Below, in pieces: positions 44,172 to 53,660 of a DNA stretch of 64,000 nt (positions are counted from its first letter, which is position 1; every line of letters starts with the position of its first letter). A model generated the notes under the pieces. The model had not been told where the DNA came from. It saw only the letters and a program-made list of their open reading frames with translations, and made no database searches. This DNA is from Paraburkholderia silviterrae (GTDB taxonomy: Bacteria > Pseudomonadota > Gammaproteobacteria > Burkholderiales > Burkholderiaceae). The stretch covers positions 657,319 through 721,318 of the forward strand of contig NZ_SMRP01000002.1 in NCBI RefSeq assembly GCF_004353915.1, written 5' to 3'. A program made the position numbers and the translations under genes.

Positions 44172-45080
44172 TCAGCCGCGCCGCGGTATCTGCAGGACGT
44201 CGACAAAGCCCGAAAGGTCCGCCTCGGCCAGTCCCATCGCCGCGCCCAGGCGCAGGATTTGCTGCACGGTGCCCGCGACCGGCATGGGCGTGCCGGTCTG
44301 GCGCGCGGCGTCCGCGACCGTATCCACGTCCTTCTGGAACGTTTTCAGCGCACCGATTGGCGCGAGGCCCTCCTGGGTCATGCGCGGCACGAACGTGCGC
44401 AGCAGCGTGGAATCGGCCCAGCCGCCCGCGAGCGCCTCGGGCAGCTTGGCGGCGTCGATGCCGCTGCGGCGCGCGAGGCCCACCGCCTCGGCGATCGCCG
44501 CGACCGTCGCCGTGACAATCGCCTGATTGCACAGCTTCGTGGTCTGGCCCGCGCCGGGACCGCCCATGTGCGTCACCCGCGCCGCGTAGGCGGCAAGGAT
44601 CGGCGCAACGGCATCAACGTCTTGCGCCGCCCCACCCGCCATGACCGCGAGCGAGCCCGCCTGCGCGCCCGCCACGCCGCCCGAGACCGGCGCATCCACC
44701 CAGCCCACGCCAAGCGCCGCCGCGCGCGCGGCCAGCTCGCGCGTCAGCTCGGGCGGAATGCTCGAATGATCGACGATACAGCGCACGCGCACGCTTCGCC
44801 CGCCCTCGCCTTCACGCTCCACGGCGGCCAGCAAGCCGTGTTCGCCGAACACCACCTGCTCGACCGCGGCGCCGTCCGCGACGCACAGCAGCACCACGTC
44901 CGCATGCTGGGCCAGCTCCGCCGGCGTGGCGGCGACCTGCGCGCCATCGTCAACCAGCGCCTCGGCCTTCTCCGGCGTGCGGTTCCACACGCGCACCGCG
45001 TTACCCGCGCGCAACAAGTGGCGGATCATCGGCGCGCCCATCAAGCCCGGTCCGCAAAATCCCAGTTCCTGCTTCTGCAT
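44172..45080 (-). CDS. NAD-binding 3-hydroxyacid dehydrogenase family protein (GlxR-like)
   Basis: A 302-residue member of the 6-phosphogluconate/3-hydroxyisobutyrate dehydrogenase family. The Rossmann motif GFCGPGLMGAPM is at the N-terminus, DAPVSGGVAGAQAGSLAVM near residue 125 is the substrate-binding segment, and the catalytic lysine lies in GQTTKLCNQ. Tartronate semialdehyde reductase or 3-hydroxyisobutyrate dehydrogenase are the usual functions; context does not decide. GGAGA at good spacing favours the ATG at 45080 over the one at 45098. Confidence 0.8.
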   Translation of the reverse strand: MQKQELGFCGPGLMGAPMIRHLLRAGNAVRVWNRTPEKAEALVDDGAQVAATPAELAQHADVVLLCVADGAAVEQVVFGEHGLLAAVEREGEGGRSVRVRCIVDHSSIPPELTRELAARAAALGVGWVDAPVSGGVAGAQAGSLAVMAGGAAQDVDAVAPILAAYAARVTHMGGPGAGQTTKLCNQAIVTATVAAIAEAVGLARRSGIDAAKLPEALAGGWADSTLLRTFVPRMTQEGLAPIGALKTFQKDVDTVADAARQTGTPMPVAGTVQQILRLGAAMGLAEADLSGFVDVLQIPRRG

Positions 45081-45198
45081 CTTCTTCGTCTCCTGCATCG
45101 TGTCTCGCTACGTTCCAGCTCAGGCCATTTCAAAATCCGCGTCGCGCCGTCCAACCCTGGCCGGCATGGCCGATGCGGCGCAATGGCGAGGCGCCATG

Positions 45199-45232
45199 AT
45201 ACCGGCACGGCATTCATACCGGCACGGCATTC
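45199..45232 (+). repeat. 17-bp tandem duplication
   Basis: ATACCGGCACGGCATTC is repeated twice in exact tandem (45199-45215, 45216-45232), with a partial third copy after it, in the region upstream of the dodecin gene. Confidence 0.8.
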
Positions 45233-45329
45233 GCACCGGCGGTCTGCCGCTCGCCGGGCTGTTGCCTATACTCGATTGACGCGTGTGCCGAACGCCCCGC
45301 GCGCCGTCCGCAAAAAAGGAGACATTGTC

Positions 45330-45539
45330 ATGAACGACCACGTCTACAAGCAGATCGAACTCACCGGCTCGTCCACCGTCTCGAGCGACGACGCCATACG
45401 CTGCGCCATCTCGCGCGCCTCGAAAACCCTGCGCCACCTGCATTGGTTCGAGGTCACCGAAACGCGCGGCATGATCGAAGACGATCAGATCACGCGCTGG
45501 CAGGTGACGATCAAGGTCGGGCTGCGCATCGACGAGTGA
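45330..45539 (+). CDS. dodecin family protein
   Basis: A 69-residue protein with the dodecin pattern: VYKQIELTGSSTVSSDDAIR, AISRASKTLRHLHWFEVTE and IEDDQITRWQVTIKVGLRI. Dodecins assemble into hollow dodecamers that store flavins; the Trp in HWFEV is the residue stacking on the flavin in the family. AAGGAG precedes the ATG. A TATACT about 60 bases upstream could be a -10 element. Single-gene unit. Confidence 0.9.
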   Translation: MNDHVYKQIELTGSSTVSSDDAIRCAISRASKTLRHLHWFEVTETRGMIEDDQITRWQVTIKVGLRIDE

Positions 45540-45551
45540 GGTACGGGCCGC

Positions 45552-45578
45552 GAAGCCGGGCTGCATGCGCCCGGCTTC
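45552..45578 (+). terminator. hairpin after the dodecin gene
   Basis: GAAGCCGGGC and GCCCGGCTTC form a perfect ten-base-pair stem, but no T tract follows, so termination would be weak or factor-assisted. Confidence 0.45.
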
Positions 45579-45740
45579 GTGCCCTAAAAAACAAGCGGCT
45601 GCGCGAGCCTTGAAGGCTGCGCGCAACCGCATGGTGCTGCACAGACCGGACGGCAAGCGCGGCCCGGACGTTAGGATTTCGCCTGCTCCGGGACGATTGC
45701 GGCACGCCTCGCGCCGCAATCGCACCCCCGCGCCGTGCGC

Positions 45741-46826
45741 TTACTTCGGCAGCGAGCCGTCCACGCCCTCGACGTACCAGTTCAGGCGCTGGAGTTCCGG
45801 ATCGGTCAGCGTCTTGCCGGCCGGAATCTTGACCGCGCCCGTCTGATCCTTGATCGGGCCCGTGAAGACGTCCCACTTGCCGCTCGCGATCTGCTCGCGC
45901 TTCGCGGCGACGGCCTTCTGCGCGTCGGCGGGCAACTCGGCCGTGTTCACGTCGCCGAGATCGACGGCCTTTTGCGGAATGCCCCACCAGACTGGATCGT
46001 TCTTCCACTTGCCGTCCAGCACCTGCTGGATCGCGGCAACGTAATAAACGCCCCAGTTAGCCTCCACCGACCCCAGGTGCGCGTGCGGGCCGAACTTCTT
46101 CATGTTCGAATCCCAGCCGAACGCGTGAACGTGCTTCTCCTCGGCGGTCGCGAGCGTCGCGCTCGAGTCGGTGTTTTGCAGCAGCACGTCGGCGCCCTGG
46201 CCGATCAGCGTCTCGGCCGCCTGCTTCTCCTTACCCGGATCGAACCAGCTATTGATCCAGATGACCTTGGTATGCACCTTCGGATTCACCGAGCGCGCGC
46301 CGAGCGTGTATGCGTTGATGTTGCGCACCACTTCGGGAATCGGCACCGAGGCGACGAAGCCGAGCGTATTGGTCTTGGTGGCATAGCCCGCCGCGACGCC
46401 CGCGAGATACGCACCCTGATACATGCGCACATCATAGGTGCCGAAGTTCGCGGCCTTCTTGTAGCCGGTTGCGTGCAGGAACACGGTATCGGGGAAGTCC
46501 TTCGCGACCTTCAGTTCGAAGTCCTGATAACCGAAGCTCGAGCCGAAGATGATCTTGTTGCCCTTGCTCGCGAGATCGCGGAACACGCGCTCCGAGTCGG
46601 CGGATTCGGGCACGTTCTCCACGCGCGTGATCTTGATCTTGTTGCCGAACTTCTGCTCGACCATTTTCGAGCCCTGATCGTGCGCGTAGGTCCAGCCGGC
46701 GTCGCCCGGATTGCCGAGATAGACGAACGCAACGCCCGGCGCGTCGGCGGCCTGAGCCTGCGGCGCGAGCGCCGCCGCGCCGCAGGTTGCGGCAACGGCG
46801 AAAGCGGTCAGGATGGTTTTTCTCAT
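45741..46826 (-). CDS. BMP-family ABC transporter substrate-binding protein
   Basis: A 361-residue exported binding protein. The signal peptide ends near residue 27 (PQAQA-A). The Bmp/PnrA family segments are VAFVYLGNPGDAGWTYAHDQ, IIFGSSFGYQD and YQGAYLAGVAAGYATKT. The family binds purine nucleosides or other nucleobases. It is the last gene of a four-gene importer; the LysR regulator and purine-degrading enzymes next door support a purine substrate. It may be a lipoprotein in other species but no lipobox Cys is present here. Confidence 0.85.
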   Translation of the reverse strand: MRKTILTAFAVAATCGAAALAPQAQAADAPGVAFVYLGNPGDAGWTYAHDQGSKMVEQKFGNKIKITRVENVPESADSERVFRDLASKGNKIIFGSSFGYQDFELKVAKDFPDTVFLHATGYKKAANFGTYDVRMYQGAYLAGVAAGYATKTNTLGFVASVPIPEVVRNINAYTLGARSVNPKVHTKVIWINSWFDPGKEKQAAETLIGQGADVLLQNTDSSATLATAEEKHVHAFGWDSNMKKFGPHAHLGSVEANWGVYYVAAIQQVLDGKWKNDPVWWGIPQKAVDLGDVNTAELPADAQKAVAAKREQIASGKWDVFTGPIKDQTGAVKIPAGKTLTDPELQRLNWYVEGVDGSLPK

Positions 46827-46973
46827 CGTGGATCTCCTGTCGTGGATAGGGATACTGCGAGCGTTCGAATCTTCTGCGGGGCGCCTGGACAACCCAGCCG
46901 GCCGCGAGTCAGCCTTGCCTGAGCGGACTGACCTGCGCGGCCCCACCTAGGCAGCCCGACCTGGGCGACCCAC

Positions 46974-47903
46974 CTAGGCGGCCCCATAAAACGGCTTGCC
47001 GAGCGAGGCCGGCGCGTTCAGGCGGATCGTGTTCGGGTTACGGGAAATGAGCACGAGCACGACGATCGTCGCCACATAGGGGAGCATCGCAAGGAACTGC
47101 GTGGGCACCGGCACGCCGACGGCCTGTGCATAGAACTGCGCGCCTGTGACCGCGCCGAACAGCAGCGCGCCGATCAGGAGGCGCCCCGGCCGCCAGGTCG
47201 AGAACACGACGAGCGCGAGCGCGATCCAGCCGCGCCCCGCTGTGATCTGCTCCTGCCACAAATGCAGCTGGACGACCGAGTAGTAGCTCCCCGCGAGCCC
47301 CGCCATCGCACCGCCAAACGCCGTCGCGCAATAGCGCACGCCGGTCACCGGAAAGCCCACCGAATGCGCGACCTGCGGCGACTCGCCCACCGAGCGCAGC
47401 ACGAGCCCCGCACGTGTGCGATAGAGAAACCAGCCGACCACGGCAAACATCAGGAATGCGAGGTAATCGACGGGCGTGAGGCTGAAAAACGCCGGCCCGA
47501 CCACGGGCAGATGCGAGAGGCCCGGAATCGGCCAGGCGCCGATCGTAGCCGAGGTGGCCGCCGAGGTGTACGGCTTGCCCACATACGCCGAAAGCCCGAC
47601 GCCGAAGATCGTCAGCGAGAGTCCCGTGGCCACCTGATTGGCCTGCATCGTGAGCGTGAGAAAGCCGAACAGCAGCGCCATGACGATGCCCGCGCCCATG
47701 CCGGCCAGCAGCCCGAGCCAGGGGTCGCCGGTGATCGTCGTGAGCGCGTAGCCGGTCACAGCGCCCATCAGCATCATGCCTTCCACGCCTAGGTTGAGCA
47801 CGCCCGATTTTTCCGTGACGAGCTCGCCCACGCCCGCGAACATCAGCGGGATGGCCGCGGTGACGGCGCTCGACGCGAGCGAGCTGGCTTGCTGGATATC
47901 CAT
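46974..47903 (-). CDS. ABC permease of the purine/nucleoside importer (YufQ-like)
   Basis: A 309-residue permease of the BPD_transp_2 type with about eight membrane segments. The family segment FAGVGELVTEKSGVLNLGVE, followed by GMMLMGA, lies at residues 23-50, and GRGWIALALVVF near 228. Together with the preceding permease it forms a heterodimeric pore. It lies 72 bases after that gene in the same operon. Confidence 0.87.
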   Translation of the reverse strand: MDIQQASSLASSAVTAAIPLMFAGVGELVTEKSGVLNLGVEGMMLMGAVTGYALTTITGDPWLGLLAGMGAGIVMALLFGFLTLTMQANQVATGLSLTIFGVGLSAYVGKPYTSAATSATIGAWPIPGLSHLPVVGPAFFSLTPVDYLAFLMFAVVGWFLYRTRAGLVLRSVGESPQVAHSVGFPVTGVRYCATAFGGAMAGLAGSYYSVVQLHLWQEQITAGRGWIALALVVFSTWRPGRLLIGALLFGAVTGAQFYAQAVGVPVPTQFLAMLPYVATIVVLVLISRNPNTIRLNAPASLGKPFYGAA

Positions 47904-47975
47904 GTCGTGGAGCCTCTTTCGAATGCTTTTTCGTGGGTGCTTTTTTGTGGACGGTTCGATCGACGGATCAGTGCT

Positions 47976-49082
47976 TCAGCGCGCAGCCGCAACAGGGTGA
48001 CGCCGGCGCACGCGGTAGTTCACGAAGAGGTCCGCGCCGAGCAGGCAAAACAGCAACAGGCCCTGGAACACGCCCGAGAGCGCCTGGGGCAACTGCAGCG
48101 AGGTCTGCACCGCTTCGCCGCCCAGATAGAGCAGCGCCATCAGGAGGCTCGCGAGCACGATCCCGACCGGATGCAGCCGCCCCACGAACGCGACGATGAT
48201 CGCCGTGAAGCCGTAGCCGGGCGACCAGGTCGCTTGCAACTGGCCGATCGGGCCCGCGATCTCGCCCATGCCCGCAAGGCCGGCGAGGCCGCCGGAGAGC
48301 AGCAGCGAGGTCCAGATCGTCTTCTTCTCCGAGAAGCCCGCGTAGCGCGCGGCGAGCGGCGCGAGGCCGCCCACGCTCATGCGATAGCCCGCGAAGCTGC
48401 GGCGCATGAAGAGCCAGACGAGCGGAATGGCCGCGAGCGTGAGGAAGATCGACGCGTTCAGACGCGTGCCGCGCAGCCAGTGGATGCGCCAGTCGCCGCC
48501 GAATGTCGGATAGAGCGCGTCGCCGCTGAACATCTCCGAAAGCGGGAAGTTCATGCCATTCGGGTCGCGCCACGGACCGCTCACGAGCCAGATCAGCAAT
48601 TGCGTGGCGACGTAGGTGAGCATCAGGCTCGTCAGGATCTCGCTCGTGTTGAAGCGGCTCTTGAGCCAGGCGGGAATCGCCGCCCATGCCATACCGCCCA
48701 GCACGCCCGCGAGCATCATGAGAAACAGGATCCACCAGCCGCTCGACTGATCGAAGTAGATGGCCACCCCGCTCGCTGCGATGCCGCCCAGCACCATCTG
48801 CCCTTCCGCGCCGATGTTCCAGACGTTGGCGCGGTAGCCCGCGGCGAGACCCAGTGCGATCAAACATAGCGGCGAGGCCTTGAGCAACAGCTCGGACCAG
48901 CCGTTGATACTGGAAAGCGGGTCGATGAAGAACGCGTGCATCGCCTGCACGGGATCGCGCCCGACGAGGCCGAAAATCACAAAGCCGATCGCGAGCGTGA
49001 GGAGTGCGGCAACCAGCGGCACGGCGATGCGAACTGTGCGGGAAGGCGTCGTGCGGGCTTCGAGGCGGTACGGAAAGGTCAT
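47976..49082 (-). CDS. ABC permease of the purine/nucleoside importer (YufP-like)
   Basis: A 368-residue permease with a longer N-terminal region and about nine hydrophobic segments. GLAAGYRANVWNIGAEGQMV (near residue 78) is the family signature, and GYGFTAIIVAFVGRLHP lies near 290. It is the partner of the YufQ-like permease. The gene follows the ATPase gene after about 154 bases, a spacer without a clear terminator. Confidence 0.87.
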   Translation of the reverse strand: MTFPYRLEARTTPSRTVRIAVPLVAALLTLAIGFVIFGLVGRDPVQAMHAFFIDPLSSINGWSELLLKASPLCLIALGLAAGYRANVWNIGAEGQMVLGGIAASGVAIYFDQSSGWWILFLMMLAGVLGGMAWAAIPAWLKSRFNTSEILTSLMLTYVATQLLIWLVSGPWRDPNGMNFPLSEMFSGDALYPTFGGDWRIHWLRGTRLNASIFLTLAAIPLVWLFMRRSFAGYRMSVGGLAPLAARYAGFSEKKTIWTSLLLSGGLAGLAGMGEIAGPIGQLQATWSPGYGFTAIIVAFVGRLHPVGIVLASLLMALLYLGGEAVQTSLQLPQALSGVFQGLLLFCLLGADLFVNYRVRRRHPVAAAR

Positions 49083-49236
49083 GATGACGATATCGGCAAT
49101 CGGTCCGGTGGTCGTGGTTTCGGCTCGGGTGGAGAACTTCGGGGCGCGCTTCGCTCAGGTCTGCGTCATGGGTCTTTCACGTGCCCGTCGCGTTCATATC
49201 GGGCGCACATTGCGCCTGCATCGCAGACCGGCAGCG

Positions 49237-50895
49237 TCACGCATGCGCGGGAGGCGCGGCCGGCTCCGCGGGCGGCGGCCCGCCGTCCGGGCGCCCGGCC
49301 TGCTCGCCACGATTGCCGAACAGGCCCGCCATCCAGCGGCCGATCTCCTCGGCATTGGTCTCGCCCGTGAGACGCGCGGGCGAAAGCCGCCCGCCCGCAA
49401 GCACCGCAATGCGGTCGCAGATGTCGAAGAGCTCTTCGAGCTCCTCCGAAATCACGAGGATCGCCACGCCGCGCGCAGAAAGGTCGAGCAACTGCTGCCG
49501 GATGAACGCCGCCGCGCCCACATCCACGCCCCAGGTGGGCTGCGCGACCACCAGCACCTTCGGCGCCTGCAGGATCTCGCGCCCGACGATGTACTTCTGC
49601 AGATTGCCGCCCGAGAGGCTCTGCGCAAGCGCGTCGGGGCCGCCGCAGCGCACGTCGAAGGCGCCGATGCAGCGCTCGGCGAACGCGCGCATCGCGCCGG
49701 TCCTGAGCCAGCCCGAACGCACCATGCCCTGGCGATGCCCCGTGAGCAGCGCGTTCTCCGAGAGCGACATCGCGGGCACGGCGCCGCGTCCGAGCCGCTC
49801 CTCGGGCACGAAGGCGAAGCCCAGCTTGCGCCGCGCGCCGGCGGAAAGGCGCGCGGCGGGCTTGCCGCAGAGCGTCACGGAATCGGCGGCCGCGCCGTGG
49901 CGGCCCGCCCGGGACTGGAACGCGTCGCGCGCCTCGCCCGAGAGCGCAGCGAGCAATTCCGCCTGGCCGTTGCCGGACACGCCTGCAATCCCCAGGATCT
50001 CGCCGGCGTGCACGGCGAACGTGACGTTGTCGAGCGAAGTGCCGAACGGGTCCTCGCTGGGCATCGACAGATGCTTCACGTCGAGCAGCACCTCGCCCGG
50101 CGTATGCGCGCGGCGCGTATAGGCGGGCAGCTCGTGGCCCACCATCAGCCGCGCGAGCGAGGCATGCGTTTCCTCGCGCGGAATCACGTTGCCGGTCACC
50201 TTGCCCCCGCGCAGCACCGTTGCCGTGTCGCAGAGCTCCTGGATTTCATCGAGCTTGTGGCTGATATAGAGAATGCTGCAGCCTTCCGATGCCAGCCGGC
50301 GCAATGTGCCGAACAGCTTGCGCACGGCCTGCGGCGTGAGCACCGAGGTCGGCTCGTCCATGATCAGCAGGCGCGGGTTCTGCAGCAGGCAGCGCACGAT
50401 CTCCACGCGCTGGCGCTCGCCCACCGTGAGGCTGTGCACGTGGCGCTGGGGATCGACGTCGAGCCCGTATTGCGCCGACACCTCGCGGATGCGCTGACCG
50501 AGCGCCTTGAGGTCGAACGCCTCGTCGAGCGAGAGCGCGATGTTCTCGCCCACGGTGAGCGTTTCGAACAACGAAAAATGCTGGAACACCATGCCGATGC
50601 CGAGCTTGCGCGCCGCAGCCGGGTTCGGGATTTCGACCGCCTCGCCTTCCCAGCGGATTTCGCCCGCGTCCGGGCGCACTGCGCCGTAGACGATCTTCAT
50701 GAGCGTGCTCTTGCCCGCGCCGTTCTCGCCGAGCAGCGCGTGAATCTCGCCGGGCGCGACCGTTAGCGTGACGTTGTCGTTCGCTCGCACGGCCGGATAT
50801 TGCTTCGTGATGCCCGCAAGCGCGAGCCGCGGGACGCGCGCGTCTGCGCCCCCCGCGTGTGGACTGCCGGCCAGACGTGAAGAAGAATCGCCCAT
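49237..50895 (-). CDS. ABC ATPase of the purine/nucleoside importer (YufO-like)
   Basis: A 552-residue protein with two ABC domains. The first has an intact Walker A, GENGAGKST (residues 56-64), and LTVGERQRVEI as signature. The second has a degenerate Walker A (GVSGNGQAELL) and SGGNLQK, the normal state for RbsA/YufO-type dual ATPases. It is the first gene of the operon. The ATG at 50895 is preceded by GGAACCTCC-side sequence and chosen because the upstream extension has no homology-like content. The C-terminus ends in a Pro/Ala tail. Confidence 0.86.
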   Translation of the reverse strand: MGDSSSRLAGSPHAGGADARVPRLALAGITKQYPAVRANDNVTLTVAPGEIHALLGENGAGKSTLMKIVYGAVRPDAGEIRWEGEAVEIPNPAAARKLGIGMVFQHFSLFETLTVGENIALSLDEAFDLKALGQRIREVSAQYGLDVDPQRHVHSLTVGERQRVEIVRCLLQNPRLLIMDEPTSVLTPQAVRKLFGTLRRLASEGCSILYISHKLDEIQELCDTATVLRGGKVTGNVIPREETHASLARLMVGHELPAYTRRAHTPGEVLLDVKHLSMPSEDPFGTSLDNVTFAVHAGEILGIAGVSGNGQAELLAALSGEARDAFQSRAGRHGAAADSVTLCGKPAARLSAGARRKLGFAFVPEERLGRGAVPAMSLSENALLTGHRQGMVRSGWLRTGAMRAFAERCIGAFDVRCGGPDALAQSLSGGNLQKYIVGREILQAPKVLVVAQPTWGVDVGAAAFIRQQLLDLSARGVAILVISEELEELFDICDRIAVLAGGRLSPARLTGETNAEEIGRWMAGLFGNRGEQAGRPDGGPPPAEPAAPPAHA

Positions 50896-51173
50896 GGAGG
50901 TTCCGCCGTAGTACGTTATGGCTATCTGTGTTCTGACGTGGTGCGGTGCCGCTCGATGCCGCAGCGAGCCCCCGTGAAGCCTCGCCGTTTGAAACGACAA
51001 TACCTTGTTAGCCGTGCCAGCGTCGAGCCGCCAAAAATCTGCGTACCCCGCGCCAGGCCGCCCCGACAGGGACGCCTGGTGGAAGCCTCCCTTGACGGCC
51101 TTTGCTGTTCATATTAAAAAACGTATACTCACAAAGCCCCTCGATCAGCCTAAACATATAATCCGGAGAGTTC

Positions 51174-52106
51174 ATGAGCCAGCAACGCGAGGCGATCGAC
51201 ACGTACCTTTTGCGCGTCTTGCACACCCTTTTGATGGAGCGCAGCGTCACGCGCGCCGCCGTCAAGCTCAATCAATCGCAACCTGCGATCAGCGCGGCGC
51301 TGCGGCGCCTGCGCGACATTACCGGCGACCCGCTCCTCGTGCGCGGCAAGTCCGGCATGGTGCCCACCGAATACGGCCTGCGCCTGCTCGAACCCGTGCA
51401 GAATGCCCTGCGCGAGATCGAGCGCATTCGCTTCCAGCAGCACAATTTCGATCCGGCCACGTCCATCCGTTGCTACCGCATCGGCTGCCCGGACTACCTG
51501 AACGTGCTGTTCGTGCCCACCGTGGTCGAGCGTTTTCGCCAGGCCGCGCCCAATGCCACGCTCGAGTTTCATTCGCTTGGGCCCGCGTTCGACTACGAGC
51601 TCGCGCTCGAAGAGGGCAAGCTCGACATCGTGATCGGCAACTGGCCCGAGCCGCCCGAGCAATTGCACCTCTCGAACCTGTTCGTCGACCAGATCGTCTG
51701 CCTGATGAGCAATACGCATCCGTTCGCCAAGCGCGGCGGGCTCACGCTCGACCAGTACCTGAACGCGCCGCATCTCGCGCCCACGCCCTACTCCGTGGGC
51801 CAGCGCGGCGCCATCGACGTGCACCTCGCGCGTGAGCGCCTCAAGCGGCACGTGGTCGTCACGCTGCCGTACTTCAACCTCGCGCCCTACGTGCTCATCA
51901 AGTCGGATCTCGTCTTCACCACGACGCGCCTGTTCGCCGACCACTACGCGCGCTTCCTGCCGCTCACGGTCGTGCCCGCGCCGCTCGATTTCCCGCCGAT
52001 GCAGTACTACCAGTTGTGGCATGAACGTTGTCATTACTCGGACGAAGTACGCTGGTTACGCAGCCTCGTAGCCGAAGCGACGAAGACGCTGATCGACAAG
52101 CCCTGA
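51174..52106 (+). CDS. LysR-family regulator of the purine transport cluster
   Basis: A 310-residue LysR regulator with a standard N-terminal HTH (MERSVTRAAVKLNQSQPAIS, residues 22-41) and a NodD/XapR-like effector domain (CPDYLNVLFVPTVVERFRQ). GGAG lies just before the ATG. It is divergent from the importer operon and convergent with the deaminase gene, so it most likely controls uptake in response to a purine. The intergenic region is AT-rich at 51110-51165, where both promoters should lie. Confidence 0.85.
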   Translation: MSQQREAIDTYLLRVLHTLLMERSVTRAAVKLNQSQPAISAALRRLRDITGDPLLVRGKSGMVPTEYGLRLLEPVQNALREIERIRFQQHNFDPATSIRCYRIGCPDYLNVLFVPTVVERFRQAAPNATLEFHSLGPAFDYELALEEGKLDIVIGNWPEPPEQLHLSNLFVDQIVCLMSNTHPFAKRGGLTLDQYLNAPHLAPTPYSVGQRGAIDVHLARERLKRHVVVTLPYFNLAPYVLIKSDLVFTTTRLFADHYARFLPLTVVPAPLDFPPMQYYQLWHERCHYSDEVRWLRSLVAEATKTLIDKP

Positions 52107-52179
52107 ACGGTACGCGACGCGGCCACGGCGAGATAACGGTCCGGCGTCGCGTTACGGCACTTTCAACGTAGTTTCGCCA

Positions 52180-52207
52180 CGGGCGGCGCACACACGCGCG
52201 CCGCCCG
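52180..52207. terminator. hairpin between convergent LysR and deaminase genes
   Basis: CGGGCGGCG and CGCCGCCCG form a nine-base-pair stem around a ten-base loop, without a strong T tail on either side. Confidence 0.4.
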
Positions 52208-52238
52208 CTTCATTGGCACCCTCTGCCGCTTCTACCCT

Positions 52239-53660
52239 TTACCTCGCCGACTGCACGAGCTGCCCCGCGAGCCGGTTATGCCGCTCGATCACGGGTCCGA
52301 GTTCGACCGTCTGCAACACGCCTTCCTTCACGACGATCTGCCCGCCGATCACCGAGAGCGCGACCTGCGACGGCGCGCAGAACACGAGCGCCGCCACCGG
52401 ATCGTGCAACGCACCGGCAAAGAGCGGCTGGTTCAGGTCGAAGGCGATGAAATCGGCGGCCATGCCCGGTGCGAGCGCGCCGATGTCGTCGCGGCCCAGC
52501 ACGCGTGCCCCGCCCAGCGTGGCGATCTCGAGCGCTTCGCGCGCGGTCATCGCGTCAGGGCCGAAGCCCACGCGCGCGAGCAACATGGCCTGACGCGCCT
52601 CGGCCACCATCTGTGCGCCGTCGTTCGAGGCGGAGCCATCCACGCCCAGGCCCACCGGCACACCCGCGAGCCGCATTTTCTTGATGGGCGCGATGCCCGA
52701 GGCCAGCCGCATGTTCGAGCACGGGCAATGCGCGACGCCGGTGCCGGTGCGCCCGAACAGGCCGATGCCGTGCTCGTCGAGCTGCACGCAGTGCGCGTGC
52801 CAGACGTCGCGGCCCACCCAGCCCAGATCCTCGGCGTACTCGGCGGGCGTCATGCCGAACTTTTCCCGGCTATAGGCGATGTCGTTGACGTTTTCCGCGA
52901 GGTGCGTGTGCATGGACACGCCATAGTGGCGCGCGAGCGTCGCCGACTCGCGCATGAGGTCGCGGCTCACGGAGAACGGCGAGCACGGCGCCACCACGAC
53001 GCGCAGCATCGCGTACCGGCCCTCGTCGTGATAGGTCTCGATGAGGCGCTGGGTATCGGCGAGAATCGCGTCTTCGTTTTCGACCACGGAGTCCGGCGGC
53101 AGGCCGCCGTCCTTCTGGCCGACGCTCATGCTGCCGCGGCTCGCGTGAAAGCGCATGCCGATCTGCTGCGCGGCGCGGATGCTGTCGTCGAGACGGCTGC
53201 CGTTCGGGTAGATGTAAAGGTGATCGCTCGAGGTCGTGCAGCCCGAAAGCAGCAGCTCGGCCATGGCCGTGAGCGTCGAGACCTCGATCATCTCGGGCGT
53301 GAGGTTCGCCCAGACCTTGTAGAGATTCGTGAGCCAGCCGAACAGCTCGGCGTCTTGCGCGGCGGGCACGGCACGCGTGAGGCTCTGGTACATGTGGTGG
53401 TGCGTATTGACGAGCCCCGGCAGCACCAGATGGCCGCGCATGTCGAGCACTTCGTCGGCGGTGTCGGGCAACTCGTCGCTCGGGCCGACCGCGACGATGC
53501 GGTTGTCTTCGACATAGAGGCCGCCGCCGCGGATCTCGCGCCGCGCGTCGTCCATCGTCACCAGCATGTCGGCGTTCTTCACCAGCAGGGTCTTGCCGCG
53601 GCCTTGCGTTGTGCCCTGCGCTGCGCTCTGGGCGCGCGATGTGCGGTTGGTGGGTTCCAT
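52239..53660 (-). CDS. 8-oxoguanine deaminase-like amidohydrolase
   Basis: A 473-residue metal-dependent amidohydrolase of the TrzN/AtzB/8-oxoguanine deaminase group. Metal ligands expected for this subtype are visible: HHHM in LVNTHHHMYQSL, His in SMHTHLAEN, His in VWHAHCVQLD and Asp in GLGVDGSASND. The enzyme deaminates an aminopurine-like ring in the cytoplasm; 8-oxoguanine or guanine-type substrates fit the purine neighbours, though S-adenosylhomocysteine deaminase is an alternative. The ATG at 53660 was chosen; a longer frame runs into promoter DNA. Confidence 0.8.
   Translation of the reverse strand: MEPTNRTSRAQSAAQGTTQGRGKTLLVKNADMLVTMDDARREIRGGGLYVEDNRIVAVGPSDELPDTADEVLDMRGHLVLPGLVNTHHHMYQSLTRAVPAAQDAELFGWLTNLYKVWANLTPEMIEVSTLTAMAELLLSGCTTSSDHLYIYPNGSRLDDSIRAAQQIGMRFHASRGSMSVGQKDGGLPPDSVVENEDAILADTQRLIETYHDEGRYAMLRVVVAPCSPFSVSRDLMRESATLARHYGVSMHTHLAENVNDIAYSREKFGMTPAEYAEDLGWVGRDVWHAHCVQLDEHGIGLFGRTGTGVAHCPCSNMRLASGIAPIKKMRLAGVPVGLGVDGSASNDGAQMVAEARQAMLLARVGFGPDAMTAREALEIATLGGARVLGRDDIGALAPGMAADFIAFDLNQPLFAGALHDPVAALVFCAPSQVALSVIGGQIVVKEGVLQTVELGPVIERHNRLAGQLVQSAR

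Noticed and set aside
51157..51162. TATAAT just before the LysR start as its -10 element
   Set aside because: Transcription from it would start inside or after the ribosome-binding site, so a more upstream promoter is likelier.
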